Source: CBDDFQ01 sp965227035
GTDB lineage: Bacteria; Pseudomonadota; Gammaproteobacteria; Burkholderiales; Burkholderiaceae_C
DNA: 25,831 nt
Assembly (NCBI GenBank): GCA_965227035.1
Contig: OZ245725.1
Coordinates: forward strand, 1 to 25,831
Direction of reading: 5' to 3'
In this document: one piece after another, positions 8,700 to 16,121 of the stretch
Layout: every line of letters starts with the position of its first letter
Position numbering within the stretch: position 1 is the stretch's first letter
Translations under genes and position numbers: made by a program
Notes under the pieces: generated by a model
Databases searched by the model: none
Told to the model about the DNA's origin: nothing
The model's input: only the letters and a program-made list of their open reading frames with translations

Positions 8700-9563
8700 T
8701 CAGCGCTTGCTGTGACTGAAAGCGTCGAGTTCGTCGTGCAGTTCGTCGATCCGGTTCAGGCGGTCGATGCCCGCCTGCCCGAGATGAAGCGCCAGCGAGG
8801 TCCCAAGAAAGTTCAGCACGCTGAGCGCCGCGGTGTAGGAATCGTAAAGGTAGGGACCATGACTGTGGCAACGGAATACGACGTCCGCGAGTTTGGCTGT
8901 CCGCGAGGCGCTGATGTCGGTGACATAAACGGTTTTGACGCCGATGCTCTGGGCCTTGCTCATCACGGCTCGCAAGGCCATAGGCCGCCGCCTGAAGCCG
9001 ATGATCAGCATGCCGTCCCCGGGTTTCATGTTAAGAACTTCTTCGGCGAAGCTCAGACCGCCGACCGGAATAAGGCGGACATCCTCGCGCAGCATGTTGA
9101 GGATGAAGCGCGCATAGTGGGCCAGTCCGAAGCTGTTGCGCAGCCCTAGGATCCAGATCGTCGGCCCCCGCGCCAGAATATCGAGCGATTGCTCGATCTG
9201 ATCCGCACCAATGCGCTCAAATGTCTTGCGAAGATTGTCTTGATCAGTCGTGAGATGCTCTTCGACGTTCGGTGCGACCTTGGCCTCACCGCGCGCCTCG
9301 AGCTGTTTGAGCGGAGAGCCCCAATGATTAACGTTGCGGGCAATTCGGCGGGCCTCTTCAAAGCTCCGATAGCCGAGTCGTTTGAAAAGGCGCGCCGCTG
9401 TTGCTTTGGATACCTTTGCTTGTTGCGCCAGCTCCGTGGCGGTGTATCCGATAAAATCGCTACGCTGGTCCATAATGAGATCCGCCAAGGCGCGCTCGCC
9501 TGGCGGAATCTCCTCGTAAATGGCCAGTATTCGCTTTTCGATCGACTTGTCCGCATCAACCAT
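8700..9563 (-). CDS. RpiR-family transcriptional regulator (HTH plus SIS domain)
   Basis: This protein is about 287 aa. An N-terminal helix-turn-helix of the RpiR type covers about residues 5-80 (IGYTATELAQQAKVSKATAARLFKRLGY is its recognition region). A SIS domain covers about 120-265, where family members usually bind a phosphosugar or another small effector. It lies between the two carbamoylase genes and is almost certainly the regulator of this catabolic cluster. In other bacteria, RpiR-type regulators are known beside ureide and amino-acid catabolic genes. The start is ATG 9563; a TTG one codon earlier (9566) is better spaced from AAGGGG, so either may be used. The gap to the upstream gene is about 90 bases, enough for a promoter. 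The effector and operator are unknown. Confidence 0.88.
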   Translation of the reverse strand: MVDADKSIEKRILAIYEEIPPGERALADLIMDQRSDFIGYTATELAQQAKVSKATAARLFKRLGYRSFEEARRIARNVNHWGSPLKQLEARGEAKVAPNVEEHLTTDQDNLRKTFERIGADQIEQSLDILARGPTIWILGLRNSFGLAHYARFILNMLREDVRLIPVGGLSFAEEVLNMKPGDGMLIIGFRRRPMALRAVMSKAQSIGVKTVYVTDISASRTAKLADVVFRCHSHGPYLYDSYTAALSVLNFLGTSLALHLGQAGIDRLNRIDELHDELDAFSHSKR

Positions 9564-9655
9564 CAAGTCAATTTCCCCTTAATTCGCGCCAGACAAAACG
9601 TTTACCGGCACGTCTGCCGAAGCTGTTACAATCTCGACGCTGGCCCGTCGGCCGG

Positions 9656-10615
9656 TCAGCCGAGGGAGACTTCGTCTGCGAGAGGCGGCGGCATGGCGCC
9701 CTTCCGCTCGACGATCAACTTGTATGATTCGGGCTCGCGATGACGCGCAAAATCGAAGATTGTTTCGCGATAGCGCTTGCCGATGTCGAGATCAGCCTTC
9801 GCGGTGATTACTTCGTCGCCGATCGAGGAGGCCATGGAGACGATCTCTCCGGAGGGGGAAACGATCACGCTTTGCGCCAGCATCTTGGAGCCTTCCTCGG
9901 TTCCGCACTTCGCGGTACCAACGACCCAGGTGGCGTTCTGATAGGCGCCTGCCTGCATCGACAGATGATTGTGGAAACTCGTGAGCGCGTCGATGTCGTC
10001 ATGGCCGGTGTGGTCGAAGGGTGTGTTGTAGCCCAGCAATACCATCTCGACTCCCTGGAGACCCATCACGCGATAGGTCTCGGGCCAGCGGCGATCGTTG
10101 CAAAGGCACATGCCCATGACACCACCGAAGCCGCGCCAGACCGGGAAGCCGGTGTTTCCTCGCTCGAAATAGCGCTTTTCGAGGTGCTGGTGCTGCCGTC
10201 CGGCCTGGGGCTCGGAATGCCCCGGCAAATGGACCTTGCGATACTTGCCGATGATGACGCCGCGGCGGTCAACAAGGATCGACGTGTTGAATTTTCGGAG
10301 CCGACCGTCTTCCTGGGCGAGTTCCGCATAGCCGAGATAGAAGCCGATCTCAAGCCGATGGGCCTCGTCGAACAGCGCCTGTGTCTCGGGACCTGGCATC
10401 GCCCGTTCGTAGTACTGGGTGAGCTCGGCCTCGTTGTCGATCAACCAGCGCGGAAAGAAAGTGGTGAGGGCGAGCTCCGGGAACACTACCAGTTCCGCAC
10501 CGCGCGCCTTGGCTTCGCGCATCAACGCGATCAGGCGGGCGACGACCTGGGTACGGGTCTCTGACTTGGCGATCGGGCCCATCTGGGCGGCAGCAACATT
10601 GACAAAGCGTGTCAT
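9656..10615 (-). CDS. N-carbamoyl-D-amino-acid hydrolase (D-carbamoylase, nitrilase superfamily)
   Basis: This 319-aa enzyme hydrolyses N-carbamoyl-D-amino acids to free D-amino acids. The catalytic triad falls exactly at the positions known for the Agrobacterium enzyme: E47 in VVFPELALTTFFPR, K127 in KYRKVHLPGH and C172 in GMCLCNDRRWPE. Other family signatures are FNTSILVD, HLEKRYFE and LTSFHNHLSMQAG. The start is ATG 10615 (MTRFVNVAAAQMGPIA), because family N-termini align there and AAGGA precedes it; the open frame extends 30 codons further up without family similarity. The C-terminus is about 15 residues longer than the roughly 304-aa reference enzymes. It follows the permease gene after 136 bases that hold two hairpins, so it may have its own promoter or be read through from the transporter genes. 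Confidence 0.94.
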   Translation of the reverse strand: MTRFVNVAAAQMGPIAKSETRTQVVARLIALMREAKARGAELVVFPELALTTFFPRWLIDNEAELTQYYERAMPGPETQALFDEAHRLEIGFYLGYAELAQEDGRLRKFNTSILVDRRGVIIGKYRKVHLPGHSEPQAGRQHQHLEKRYFERGNTGFPVWRGFGGVMGMCLCNDRRWPETYRVMGLQGVEMVLLGYNTPFDHTGHDDIDALTSFHNHLSMQAGAYQNATWVVGTAKCGTEEGSKMLAQSVIVSPSGEIVSMASSIGDEVITAKADLDIGKRYRETIFDFARHREPESYKLIVERKGAMPPPLADEVSLG

Positions 10616-10702
10616 TCGTCTGGTCCTTGCAATTGGTGCGCGAAGCAAAGGCGCGCGCGGGCTGAATGGATGCGCTCGGGTCGCGCACCGATGGTGGTGC
10701 GG

Positions 10703-10737
10703 CATCCGATAGGATGTCGGTCAGGCCCCGCGGGGCC
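10703..10737. repeat. Two intercistronic hairpins between livM and the D-carbamoylase gene
   Basis: CATCC and GGATG (10703-10716, loop GATA) form a small hairpin, followed by the loopless perfect 14-bp palindrome GGCCCCGCGGGGCC at 10724-10737. Both lie in the 136-base gap between transporter and enzyme genes. Such structures often adjust the relative amounts of upstream and downstream message. No T-run follows, so full termination is not expected. Confidence 0.5.
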
Positions 10738-10751
10738 GGTGACTTGCGTTC

Positions 10752-11819
10752 TCATGCGTTGCGCTCGGCTGGGATGGCGGTCGTCAGCGGAGTGTCCGCT
10801 CCGGCTCTGGGGCGACGGAACATCAGATCGCGACCCCTCATGATGCCGCTCGGCCGGGCAATCAACACGCAGAGCATGATGACCGCCAGTCCGACTTCTG
10901 CAAGCCCTGGCATTTCGCCGACCGAAACGCCAGCAATGCTGAAGCCGCCTTCGAAACGCCGCAGGATCTCAAGCAGCAGCGACACTAGGAGGGTTCCGAT
11001 CACTGCACCGCTCAGGCTCTCCATGCCACCCACGACCAGCATCGCCAGCGTGATGAAGGTCAGGTCGAGGAAGAAGGCGTTGGCCGAGAGAATACCGAGG
11101 AAGTGGCCGTAGAGGGAGCCACCGACTCCCATGACGAAACCGCTGACGACCAGGGCGATCAGACGCTGGCGATAGACGTTGACGCCAGAGGCCCGCGCAG
11201 CAATCTCGTCGCCGCGCGACGCACGGATCATCAATCCGAGGCGGCTGCGGGTAAAGGCCCATGCGATAATCAGGGCGACGATTGACCACGCGCAGGCTAC
11301 CAAAGGCGTCACGTAGACCGGCAGGCCAATCAGCGAGCCGCGCCCGCCGGTCAAGCCATCCCAGTTGCCGGCGATCGAGATCGTCACAATCAGTACGGCG
11401 AACGTGCCGATGCTGGCAGAGATACCGGTCAGCCGAAGCAGCGGAATGCCGGCCACCAGGGCAGCGAGAGCTCCGGCGCCACCGGCGAGCAGGCTCGCGG
11501 AAAAGACATCGAGTTGAGTCGCCTGAATAACGTCCGGCAGATCATGCAGGCGCATCTTCTTCATCATCGGCGCGATTGTCAGCCAAGCGGAGACATAGGC
11601 ACCAATCGCCATGAAGCTCATATGGCCGAAGGAGATCACGCCGGTATTGCCGATGAATATAAACAGGCCTACCACCACTATGAGCTTGATGAGCCAGTCG
11701 GTCACGGTGCGATCGAACGATCCAGGACTCAAAAATGTCAGCGCCACCAGTGCCACCAAGATCAGGACAAGCGGCGCCACTTCGCGCAGCATGGTATTGA
11801 GGGTGCGTAGCAGGCTCAT
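10752..11819 (-). CDS. livM: ABC transporter permease, LivM type
   Basis: This 355-aa integral membrane protein has eight to ten hydrophobic segments starting from APLVLILVALVALTFL near residue 15. It contains the GNTGVISFGHMSFMAIGAY motif near residues 58-76, which is typical of LivM permeases of the branched-chain amino acid (HAAT) ABC family. The conserved cytoplasmic loop that contacts the ATPases, RASRGDEIAARASGVNVYR, lies at about 200-218. Its ATG overlaps the livH stop as TGATG, so translation is coupled. With livH it would form the channel of an importer. Since hydantoin and carbamoylase genes share its strand and follow it directly, the cargo is more likely a hydantoin, carbamoyl amino acid or related ureide than leucine (inference). 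Confidence 0.92.
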   Translation of the reverse strand: MSLLRTLNTMLREVAPLVLILVALVALTFLSPGSFDRTVTDWLIKLIVVVGLFIFIGNTGVISFGHMSFMAIGAYVSAWLTIAPMMKKMRLHDLPDVIQATQLDVFSASLLAGGAGALAALVAGIPLLRLTGISASIGTFAVLIVTISIAGNWDGLTGGRGSLIGLPVYVTPLVACAWSIVALIIAWAFTRSRLGLMIRASRGDEIAARASGVNVYRQRLIALVVSGFVMGVGGSLYGHFLGILSANAFFLDLTFITLAMLVVGGMESLSGAVIGTLLVSLLLEILRRFEGGFSIAGVSVGEMPGLAEVGLAVIMLCVLIARPSGIMRGRDLMFRRPRAGADTPLTTAIPAERNA

Positions 11820-12703
11820 CAGACGCGCTCCTTGGCCCAGGGCAGGATGATGATGCCACGGGGCCGCACGAGTAGAAGGGCAAACAGAACCGAGTAGAGG
11901 ACGGCGTCTCGGAACGGGCGTAGTTCAGGCGGTAGCGCCATTTCGATCAGAACGGTCAGGCTTCCGATTACGAAGCCGCCGATCGCGGCGCCGGCGAGGC
12001 TGCCCAGGCCGCCGATGACGGTGGCCACGAAGCCGACTACGGCAGGTTGAAGGCCGAGTTGCGGTGTGAGCGCTCCGATCTGGGCCACATAGAGAAGCGA
12101 AACAACACCAGCCAGCAGGCCGCTACCGGCAAAAGCCACCGCGATGATGCGGTTGGCCTTGACACCCAAAAGACGGGCCATGCGGAAATTTTCCGCAGCG
12201 GCGCGCATCTGGATGCCGTAGCGGCTGTATTTCAAAAAGGAGGCGAGGGCGACGAGCAGTAGCAGCGTGGTCACAATCATGACGATCTGTAGGTAAGATA
12301 CAGTGATCTTGCCGAAGCTGACGCTCTGCAGCAGTGACGATCCGAAATTGACGCCGCGAGGCGTGGCGCCGATCGTCATCAGGACGAGGTTCTGCAGCAG
12401 AAAGCTGACGGTGAAGGACCCGATCAGCAAGGTCGGGGTGCTGCGCTGTCGGAGCGGCCGGAACGCACAGCGTTCCATCACAAGGGCGACCAGAACGACC
12501 AGTGCGATCACCAGCACTGCTGCGATGGCGTCCGGCGCGCCGGATAGCAGCAGCAGGCCGTAGCCTCCGATCATCACCAATTCGCCATGCGCGAAGTTGA
12601 CCAGTCGCATGATGCCGAAGACAAGGCCAATGCCGAGCGCCATCAGGGCGAACAGGCTGCCCATACTTATGGCGTCGACGAGGCTTTGGACGAGGTTCTC
12701 CAT
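11819..12703 (-). CDS. livH: ABC transporter permease, LivH type
   Basis: This 294-aa membrane protein begins MENLVQSLVDAISMGSLFAL and contains GIMRLVNFAHGELVMIGGY near residues 29-47, the signature of LivH permeases. A RAAAENFRMARLLGVKANR loop near 167-185 contacts the ATPases. About eight membrane segments are visible and the length is normal for the family. Start and stop both overlap neighbours as TGATG (livF stop at 12703, livM start at 11819), so livF-livH-livM is a tightly coupled block. It partners LivM, the two ATPases and the binding protein encoded at 14221-15408. Confidence 0.93.
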   Translation of the reverse strand: MENLVQSLVDAISMGSLFALMALGIGLVFGIMRLVNFAHGELVMIGGYGLLLLSGAPDAIAAVLVIALVVLVALVMERCAFRPLRQRSTPTLLIGSFTVSFLLQNLVLMTIGATPRGVNFGSSLLQSVSFGKITVSYLQIVMIVTTLLLLVALASFLKYSRYGIQMRAAAENFRMARLLGVKANRIIAVAFAGSGLLAGVVSLLYVAQIGALTPQLGLQPAVVGFVATVIGGLGSLAGAAIGGFVIGSLTVLIEMALPPELRPFRDAVLYSVLFALLLVRPRGIIILPWAKERV

Positions 12704-13422
12704 CAGATGGCCTCCACCGTGAGATTGCCGAAATAGGCTTCGCGGAAATTCGGATCGTCGCGCAGCTGCGCCGACGGTCCGGACAGGACGACCGAGCCCG
12801 TCGAAAGCACGAAGGTGCGGTTGGAAACGGAGAGCGCGCGCTCCGCGTTCTGTTCGACGACGAGGATCGACAATCCTTTCTGCCGAAGCAGGGTAATGGC
12901 GTCGTAGACGCGATCGATTACGACGGGAGCCAGGCCGAGCGAGGGCTCGTCGAGCAGCAGCAGTCGCGGCAGCGACATCAAAGCGCGACCGATGGCAAGC
13001 TGTTGCTGTTCGCCGCCGGAAAGCTTGCCTGCACTGCCGTGCAGGCGCTCTTTCAGGATCGGGAAGAGCTCGAATACCTCGTCGAGGCGGCGCTCGAAGT
13101 CGGCCCGGGCCCGTGGTAGTGTGCTGCCAAGCGAAAGATTTTCCCGCACGGTGAGCGACGAAAAAATACCGCGATCCTCTGGCACTAGGCTGAGACCGCG
13201 TTCGGCGATCGCTTCCGGAGACAGGCCGGAGAGGGACTTTCCATCCAAGGTGATTTCGCCTTCCGAGCGGGTAATGCCCGTCAGGCTCAGCATCAGAGAT
13301 GATTTTCCGGCTCCATTGGGCCCTACGACGCTAACGATCTCGCCACGGCTAACGTCGAGCGAGATGCCCCGCAGTGCGACGATCGAGCCATATCGGACAA
13401 AAAGATTTCGGATTTCAAGCAT
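12703..13422 (-). CDS. livF: ABC transporter ATP-binding protein, LivF type
   Basis: This 239-aa cytoplasmic ATPase has Walker A GPNGAGKSS near residues 35-43, the ABC signature LSGGEQQQLAIGRAL near 135-149 and Walker B RLLLLDEPSLGLAP near 153-166. The length and the end EAYFGN..VEAI fit LivF. Its start overlaps the livG stop by eight bases and its stop overlaps the livH ATG. It powers import together with the LivG-type subunit. No changes in the key nucleotide-binding residues were seen. Confidence 0.93.
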   Translation of the reverse strand: MLEIRNLFVRYGSIVALRGISLDVSRGEIVSVVGPNGAGKSSLMLSLTGITRSEGEITLDGKSLSGLSPEAIAERGLSLVPEDRGIFSSLTVRENLSLGSTLPRARADFERRLDEVFELFPILKERLHGSAGKLSGGEQQQLAIGRALMSLPRLLLLDEPSLGLAPVVIDRVYDAITLLRQKGLSILVVEQNAERALSVSNRTFVLSTGSVVLSGPSAQLRDDPNFREAYFGNLTVEAI

Positions 13423-14212
13423 GATCTTTCGAAACGCTCCGTCCCAAATATGCTTCCGTCACGACGACATTTGCACGGATGTCGGCCGCGGAGCCCTCTG
13501 CGATCGTCTGACCGCGTGCCAGTACTTGAATTCGATCGCACAGTTTCATGATCAGCCGGATATTGTGCTCAATGATCACCACCCCGCAGCCGATGCGATC
13601 GCGTACATTCAGGATGATCTTCACCAGATCATCGGCCTCGCCCATGGTGAGACCAGCCGCCGGCTCGTCGAGAAGCAGAAAGCGCGGCTGCATAGCGAAG
13701 GCGCGTGCGATGCCGACGCGCCGCTCGATACCGTAGGGCAGCGCCGTCACGGCGACATCGGCGACCGAAGCGAGGTCGAGCCACTGCATGATGGCGTTCG
13801 CCTGCTCGCGTGCGTCCTTGCGGGATGCCCCCATCGATACGGCGCCGACCTCGATATTTTCGGAGACCGACAGCCCTTGGAACAGGCGGACTGACTGGAA
13901 ACTACGTACTACGCCGTGACGGCTGATCCAGTTACTCGGGCGCCTGTCGATCCGGGTGTCTCCGAGCCAGACCTCGCCGGATGTTGGGCGCTGAAACCCT
14001 GACAGGACGTTGACGAGGGTCGTCTTGCCGGCGCCATTGGGCCCGATGAGCCCGACGATCTCGTTCGGCGCGGCCTCGAAATCGACGGCGGTGACAGCGG
14101 CGAGTCCGCCGAAGCGGACATCGATGTTGTGGCAGCGAAGGGAGCCACTTTTATGCCTCCGCGACACGACAGCTGACCCAGATGTCGTAGACATTGCTAA
14201 AGTTTCCGACAT
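13415..14212 (-). CDS. livG: ABC transporter ATP-binding protein, LivG type
   Basis: This is the second ATPase of the importer, 265 aa from ATG 14212. That start follows AGGAACGGCC eight bases after the binding-protein stop. An upstream in-frame start at 14260 would run into the preceding gene and lacks a ribosome site. Walker A GPNGAGKTT is near residues 58-66, the signature takes the LivG-like form LPYGIERRVGIARAF, and Walker B is FLLLDEPAAGL. The EHNIRLIMKLCDRIQVLARG switch region follows. The first 20 residues or so, rich in Ser and Thr, precede the usual LivG fold and may be dispensable. Confidence 0.92.
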   Translation of the reverse strand: MSETLAMSTTSGSAVVSRRHKSGSLRCHNIDVRFGGLAAVTAVDFEAAPNEIVGLIGPNGAGKTTLVNVLSGFQRPTSGEVWLGDTRIDRRPSNWISRHGVVRSFQSVRLFQGLSVSENIEVGAVSMGASRKDAREQANAIMQWLDLASVADVAVTALPYGIERRVGIARAFAMQPRFLLLDEPAAGLTMGEADDLVKIILNVRDRIGCGVVIIEHNIRLIMKLCDRIQVLARGQTIAEGSAADIRANVVVTEAYLGRSVSKDHA

Positions 14213-14220
14213 GGCCGTTC

Positions 14221-15408
14221 CTATTTGAATGGGTTCGGAACGCTGGTGGGCACCTGCCATTCGACGGCCTTGTGTTTGCCGTCCTCTACTTTCATGATCA
14301 ACTGACCACGGTCGTAGTTGATGTGACGGTCCTTGGTGAAGGTGGTCTGGCCGACCAGCAGCGGTTCGGCCTGGAATTTCTCCAATTCGGCCACGACGGC
14401 GTCAGCGTTGAGCGACTTGGCGCGTTCGACGGCCAGTGCATAGGCCTGGATGACGCTGTAGCCTGTCAGGGCCTGCGAGGAGATCGGCTTTGTGCCGAAC
14501 TTAGCCGTGTATTTGTCGACAAATTCGCGGACCTTAGGGTTTGGATCGTCCCCGAACAGCGAGCCGTAGGCACCATACTGGAAGTTCGACAACTTGGGCA
14601 CGGATTCGAGCCAATTGTCGCCATCCATCGAGTCAGAAGCGAGGATCTGTGTCTCTACTCCAGCCGAGCGGATCTGACGCAGCATGGCGACAGCGCCGCC
14701 TCCGGCCGAGCAGAACATCACGAAATCAGGCTGCTTTGGTAGGTTCTTGAGCCGGCTGATCTGTGCCGGGTAGGACATGTCGTTGCCATTGAACGTGTCC
14801 GAACCGATGATTGAGTCGGTTCCGGCAAGCTCCGTCCATACCTTTGTGAAGCTGCTGCAGACAGACTTATTGTAGTCGAGCATGGTGTCAAGCATTACAT
14901 AGGCTGTCCGCCAGCCGGCCTTCTTGAAGGCCCATTCGGCGGATAGCGCGCCGAGGCCGGGCGTGGCGGTCGCCATCGAGAAGGCGTAAGGGCCGATAGC
15001 AAAAGCGTCGAACTTCGGATCCGCGGCACAGGTGCCAAACGATACGACCTTCTGCGCATTTGCTGTCAGCGCGGCCGGTGCGCCGTAGTCGAAATCGCAA
15101 GACGCGATCACAAGTTGGGCACCTTGGGCCAGTACTTCAGAGGCGGCGCGAGCGCTGCCGGCAGGGTCCGTCTTGCTGTCGGAGACGACCAGGGACAGGG
15201 GGCGACCTAGAACACCACCCTTGGCGTTGATCTCTTCGATCGCGAGTTGGGCGGCGTTAAGTGGGCCTTCGTCGTACTGGACCATCCAGCCGCTACGGGC
15301 GACGGCCGCGCCGACGACGATCGAATCCGCCGCCGACGCGGATGCCGCCGAGGCGATTGTTCCACTGGCTAGCGCGACAGCGAGCACATTTCGTCCGAAG
15401 TTCTTCAT
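14221..15408 (-). CDS. Periplasmic substrate-binding protein of the LIV-type ABC importer
   Basis: This gene encodes a 395-aa precursor beginning MKNFGRNVLAVALASGTIAS, a Sec signal peptide with a likely cut near ASAASA-AD. The mature protein is of the LivK/Peripla_BP_6 type: it opens with SIVVGAAVARSG, followed by NAAQLAIEEINAKGGVLGRP, and the rest keeps the two-lobe pattern. The chosen ATG at 15408 follows AGGGAGAACTTG; the frame stays open 32 codons further up but without a ribosome site and would hide the signal peptide. It is the first gene of the leftward cluster, so regulation at its promoter would control at least the transporter block. It decides what the importer takes up; the ligand is not evident from sequence. 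Confidence 0.9.
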   Translation of the reverse strand: MKNFGRNVLAVALASGTIASAASASAADSIVVGAAVARSGWMVQYDEGPLNAAQLAIEEINAKGGVLGRPLSLVVSDSKTDPAGSARAASEVLAQGAQLVIASCDFDYGAPAALTANAQKVVSFGTCAADPKFDAFAIGPYAFSMATATPGLGALSAEWAFKKAGWRTAYVMLDTMLDYNKSVCSSFTKVWTELAGTDSIIGSDTFNGNDMSYPAQISRLKNLPKQPDFVMFCSAGGGAVAMLRQIRSAGVETQILASDSMDGDNWLESVPKLSNFQYGAYGSLFGDDPNPKVREFVDKYTAKFGTKPISSQALTGYSVIQAYALAVERAKSLNADAVVAELEKFQAEPLLVGQTTFTKDRHINYDRGQLIMKVEDGKHKAVEWQVPTSVPNPFK

Positions 15409-15443
15409 CAAGTTCTCCCTCTTTTTCTTGGTTTCCCCGTCCC

Positions 15444-15504
15444 ATGTGAAACACATAGCATCAGGTACAGTGCTTAAAAAAACAAATGTTTCGTCATTAG
15501 TCAA
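15444..15504 (-). promoter_or_regulatory. Leader and probable promoter/operator region of the catabolic operon
   Basis: Upstream of the binding-protein gene, the minus strand carries TTGACT at 15504-15499, a good -35 element, but no clear -10 at standard spacing (a T-run lies there). Further down the leader is a dyad, ATGTGAAACACAT, at 15444-15456, about 36 bases before the ATG. A GAAACAT half-motif recurs at about 15486-15492 and 15516-15522 on the same strand. These are candidate binding sites for the RpiR-type regulator encoded within the cluster, but this is inferred from position only. Confidence 0.4.
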
Positions 15505-15601
15505 CGATGATGAATATGTTTCTTTGATCGCGACCGTGCGTGCCTGTTGATTATGGGATGGCGCGTCCTTCGAAAGACATCGAGTATGATGATCCGCGAT
15601 T

Positions 15602-15660
15602 GAAGGAGGAGCCGGTCCATGACGATTTCAATTTTGGGTATCGATATAGGCAACAATAGC
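15602..15660 (+). pseudogene. IS110-family transposase, 5' fragment
   Basis: An ATG at 15619, preceded by GAAGGAGGAGCCGGTCC (an excellent ribosome site), starts MTISILGIDIGNNSC. This closely matches the N-terminal beta strand and first catalytic Asp region of IS110-type (DEDD) transposases. The similarity stops after about 15 codons and the frame ends at a TGA at 15690-15692. Immediately beyond it lies a Tn3-type tnpA fragment. The bases from about 15541 to 15618 may be the left end of the same element. This is a remnant with no capacity to transpose; recognition rests on a short stretch. Confidence 0.5.
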
Positions 15661-15667
15661 TGCATCC

Positions 15668-15835
15668 CAGTCCACCAGCCAAAGCCCGGTGAGTGATGCG
15701 GATACCGCGCTGGATCGCCACATAAAGGATGGATTCAAGCGCTGATCGCGTCGGCGTGAGAATTCTTCGACGCCGCAATTCCTCCGCCACCCTGTCTGCC
15801 AATTTATCTTTCTGGCGTAAGGGAACGATTTGGGG
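15668..15835 (-). pseudogene. Tn3-family transposase (tnpA) internal fragment
   Basis: On the minus strand this reads LRQKDKLADRVAEELRRRRI and on through ALESILYVAIQRGIRITHRAL. It can be aligned residue for residue with the matching part of the transposase at 20663-23623 (LRQADVLADMVVEELRRRRI, EAIIHVAIR and HRALADG). Similarity stops on both sides, so about 55 codons of a roughly 985-codon gene remain. Together with the divergently oriented resolvase gene at 16122, this reproduces the tnpA-res-tnpR order of a Tn3-type element whose transposase has mostly been lost. The two copies differ enough to come from different transposons. Confidence 0.75.
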
Positions 15836-15997
15836 GATAAATTCAGGTCCCCGCTCAACGGCAAACTACAGAGTTACGCCGTCAATCTCGGCCCCTGTCC
15901 TGGACCAATGCTGCCTTGGAGTTCTCTTATCTAAAGGCGAGCGTTCTGGCGCGAGGTAATCGTGATTTCCAGATTGCAGCCTTCGGCTTAGCTTGGT

Positions 15998-16072
15998 GTC
16001 GCGAAAGTCCCGAGTTTCGTTCGATTTGATCTCCTGGATTTCGCGTTGTTGCAAAATATCGATTTTCGCGAC
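15998..16072. other. Possible resolution (res) site upstream of the solo resolvase
   Basis: GTCGCGAAA at 15998-16006 and its complement TTTCGCGAC at 16064-16072 form a perfect 9-bp inverted repeat 57 bases apart. The right arm is also half of an imperfect dyad centred on ATATCGAT near 16056-16063 (GCAAAAT..ATTTTCGC), which resembles the AT-centred crossover site of resolvases. It lies 50 bases before the tnpR-like gene, the usual place for res. No footprint-type consensus can be proved by eye. Confidence 0.4.
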
Positions 16073-16121
16073 GGATTCCACGCGATAGATTCCGGCCAAT
16101 GCCACAGGAACGGAAGCCGTC

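Noticed and set aside
10616..10705. 30-codon N-terminal extension of the D-carbamoylase
   Set aside because: Family N-termini and catalytic residue numbering fit ATG 10615 exactly, and a ribosome site precedes it.
5692..15527. 12-bp inverted repeat TCAAAGAAACAT at 5692-5703 (plus) and 15516-15527 (minus), at both ends of the catabolic island
   Set aside because: Matches of 12 bp are expected many times by chance in a window of this size, and the flanking bases do not extend the match, so it is not accepted as island ends.
15866..16105. 79-codon minus-strand frame between the tnpA remnant and the resolvase
   Set aside because: It overlaps the res-like region and shows no similarity to transposase or other known proteins.
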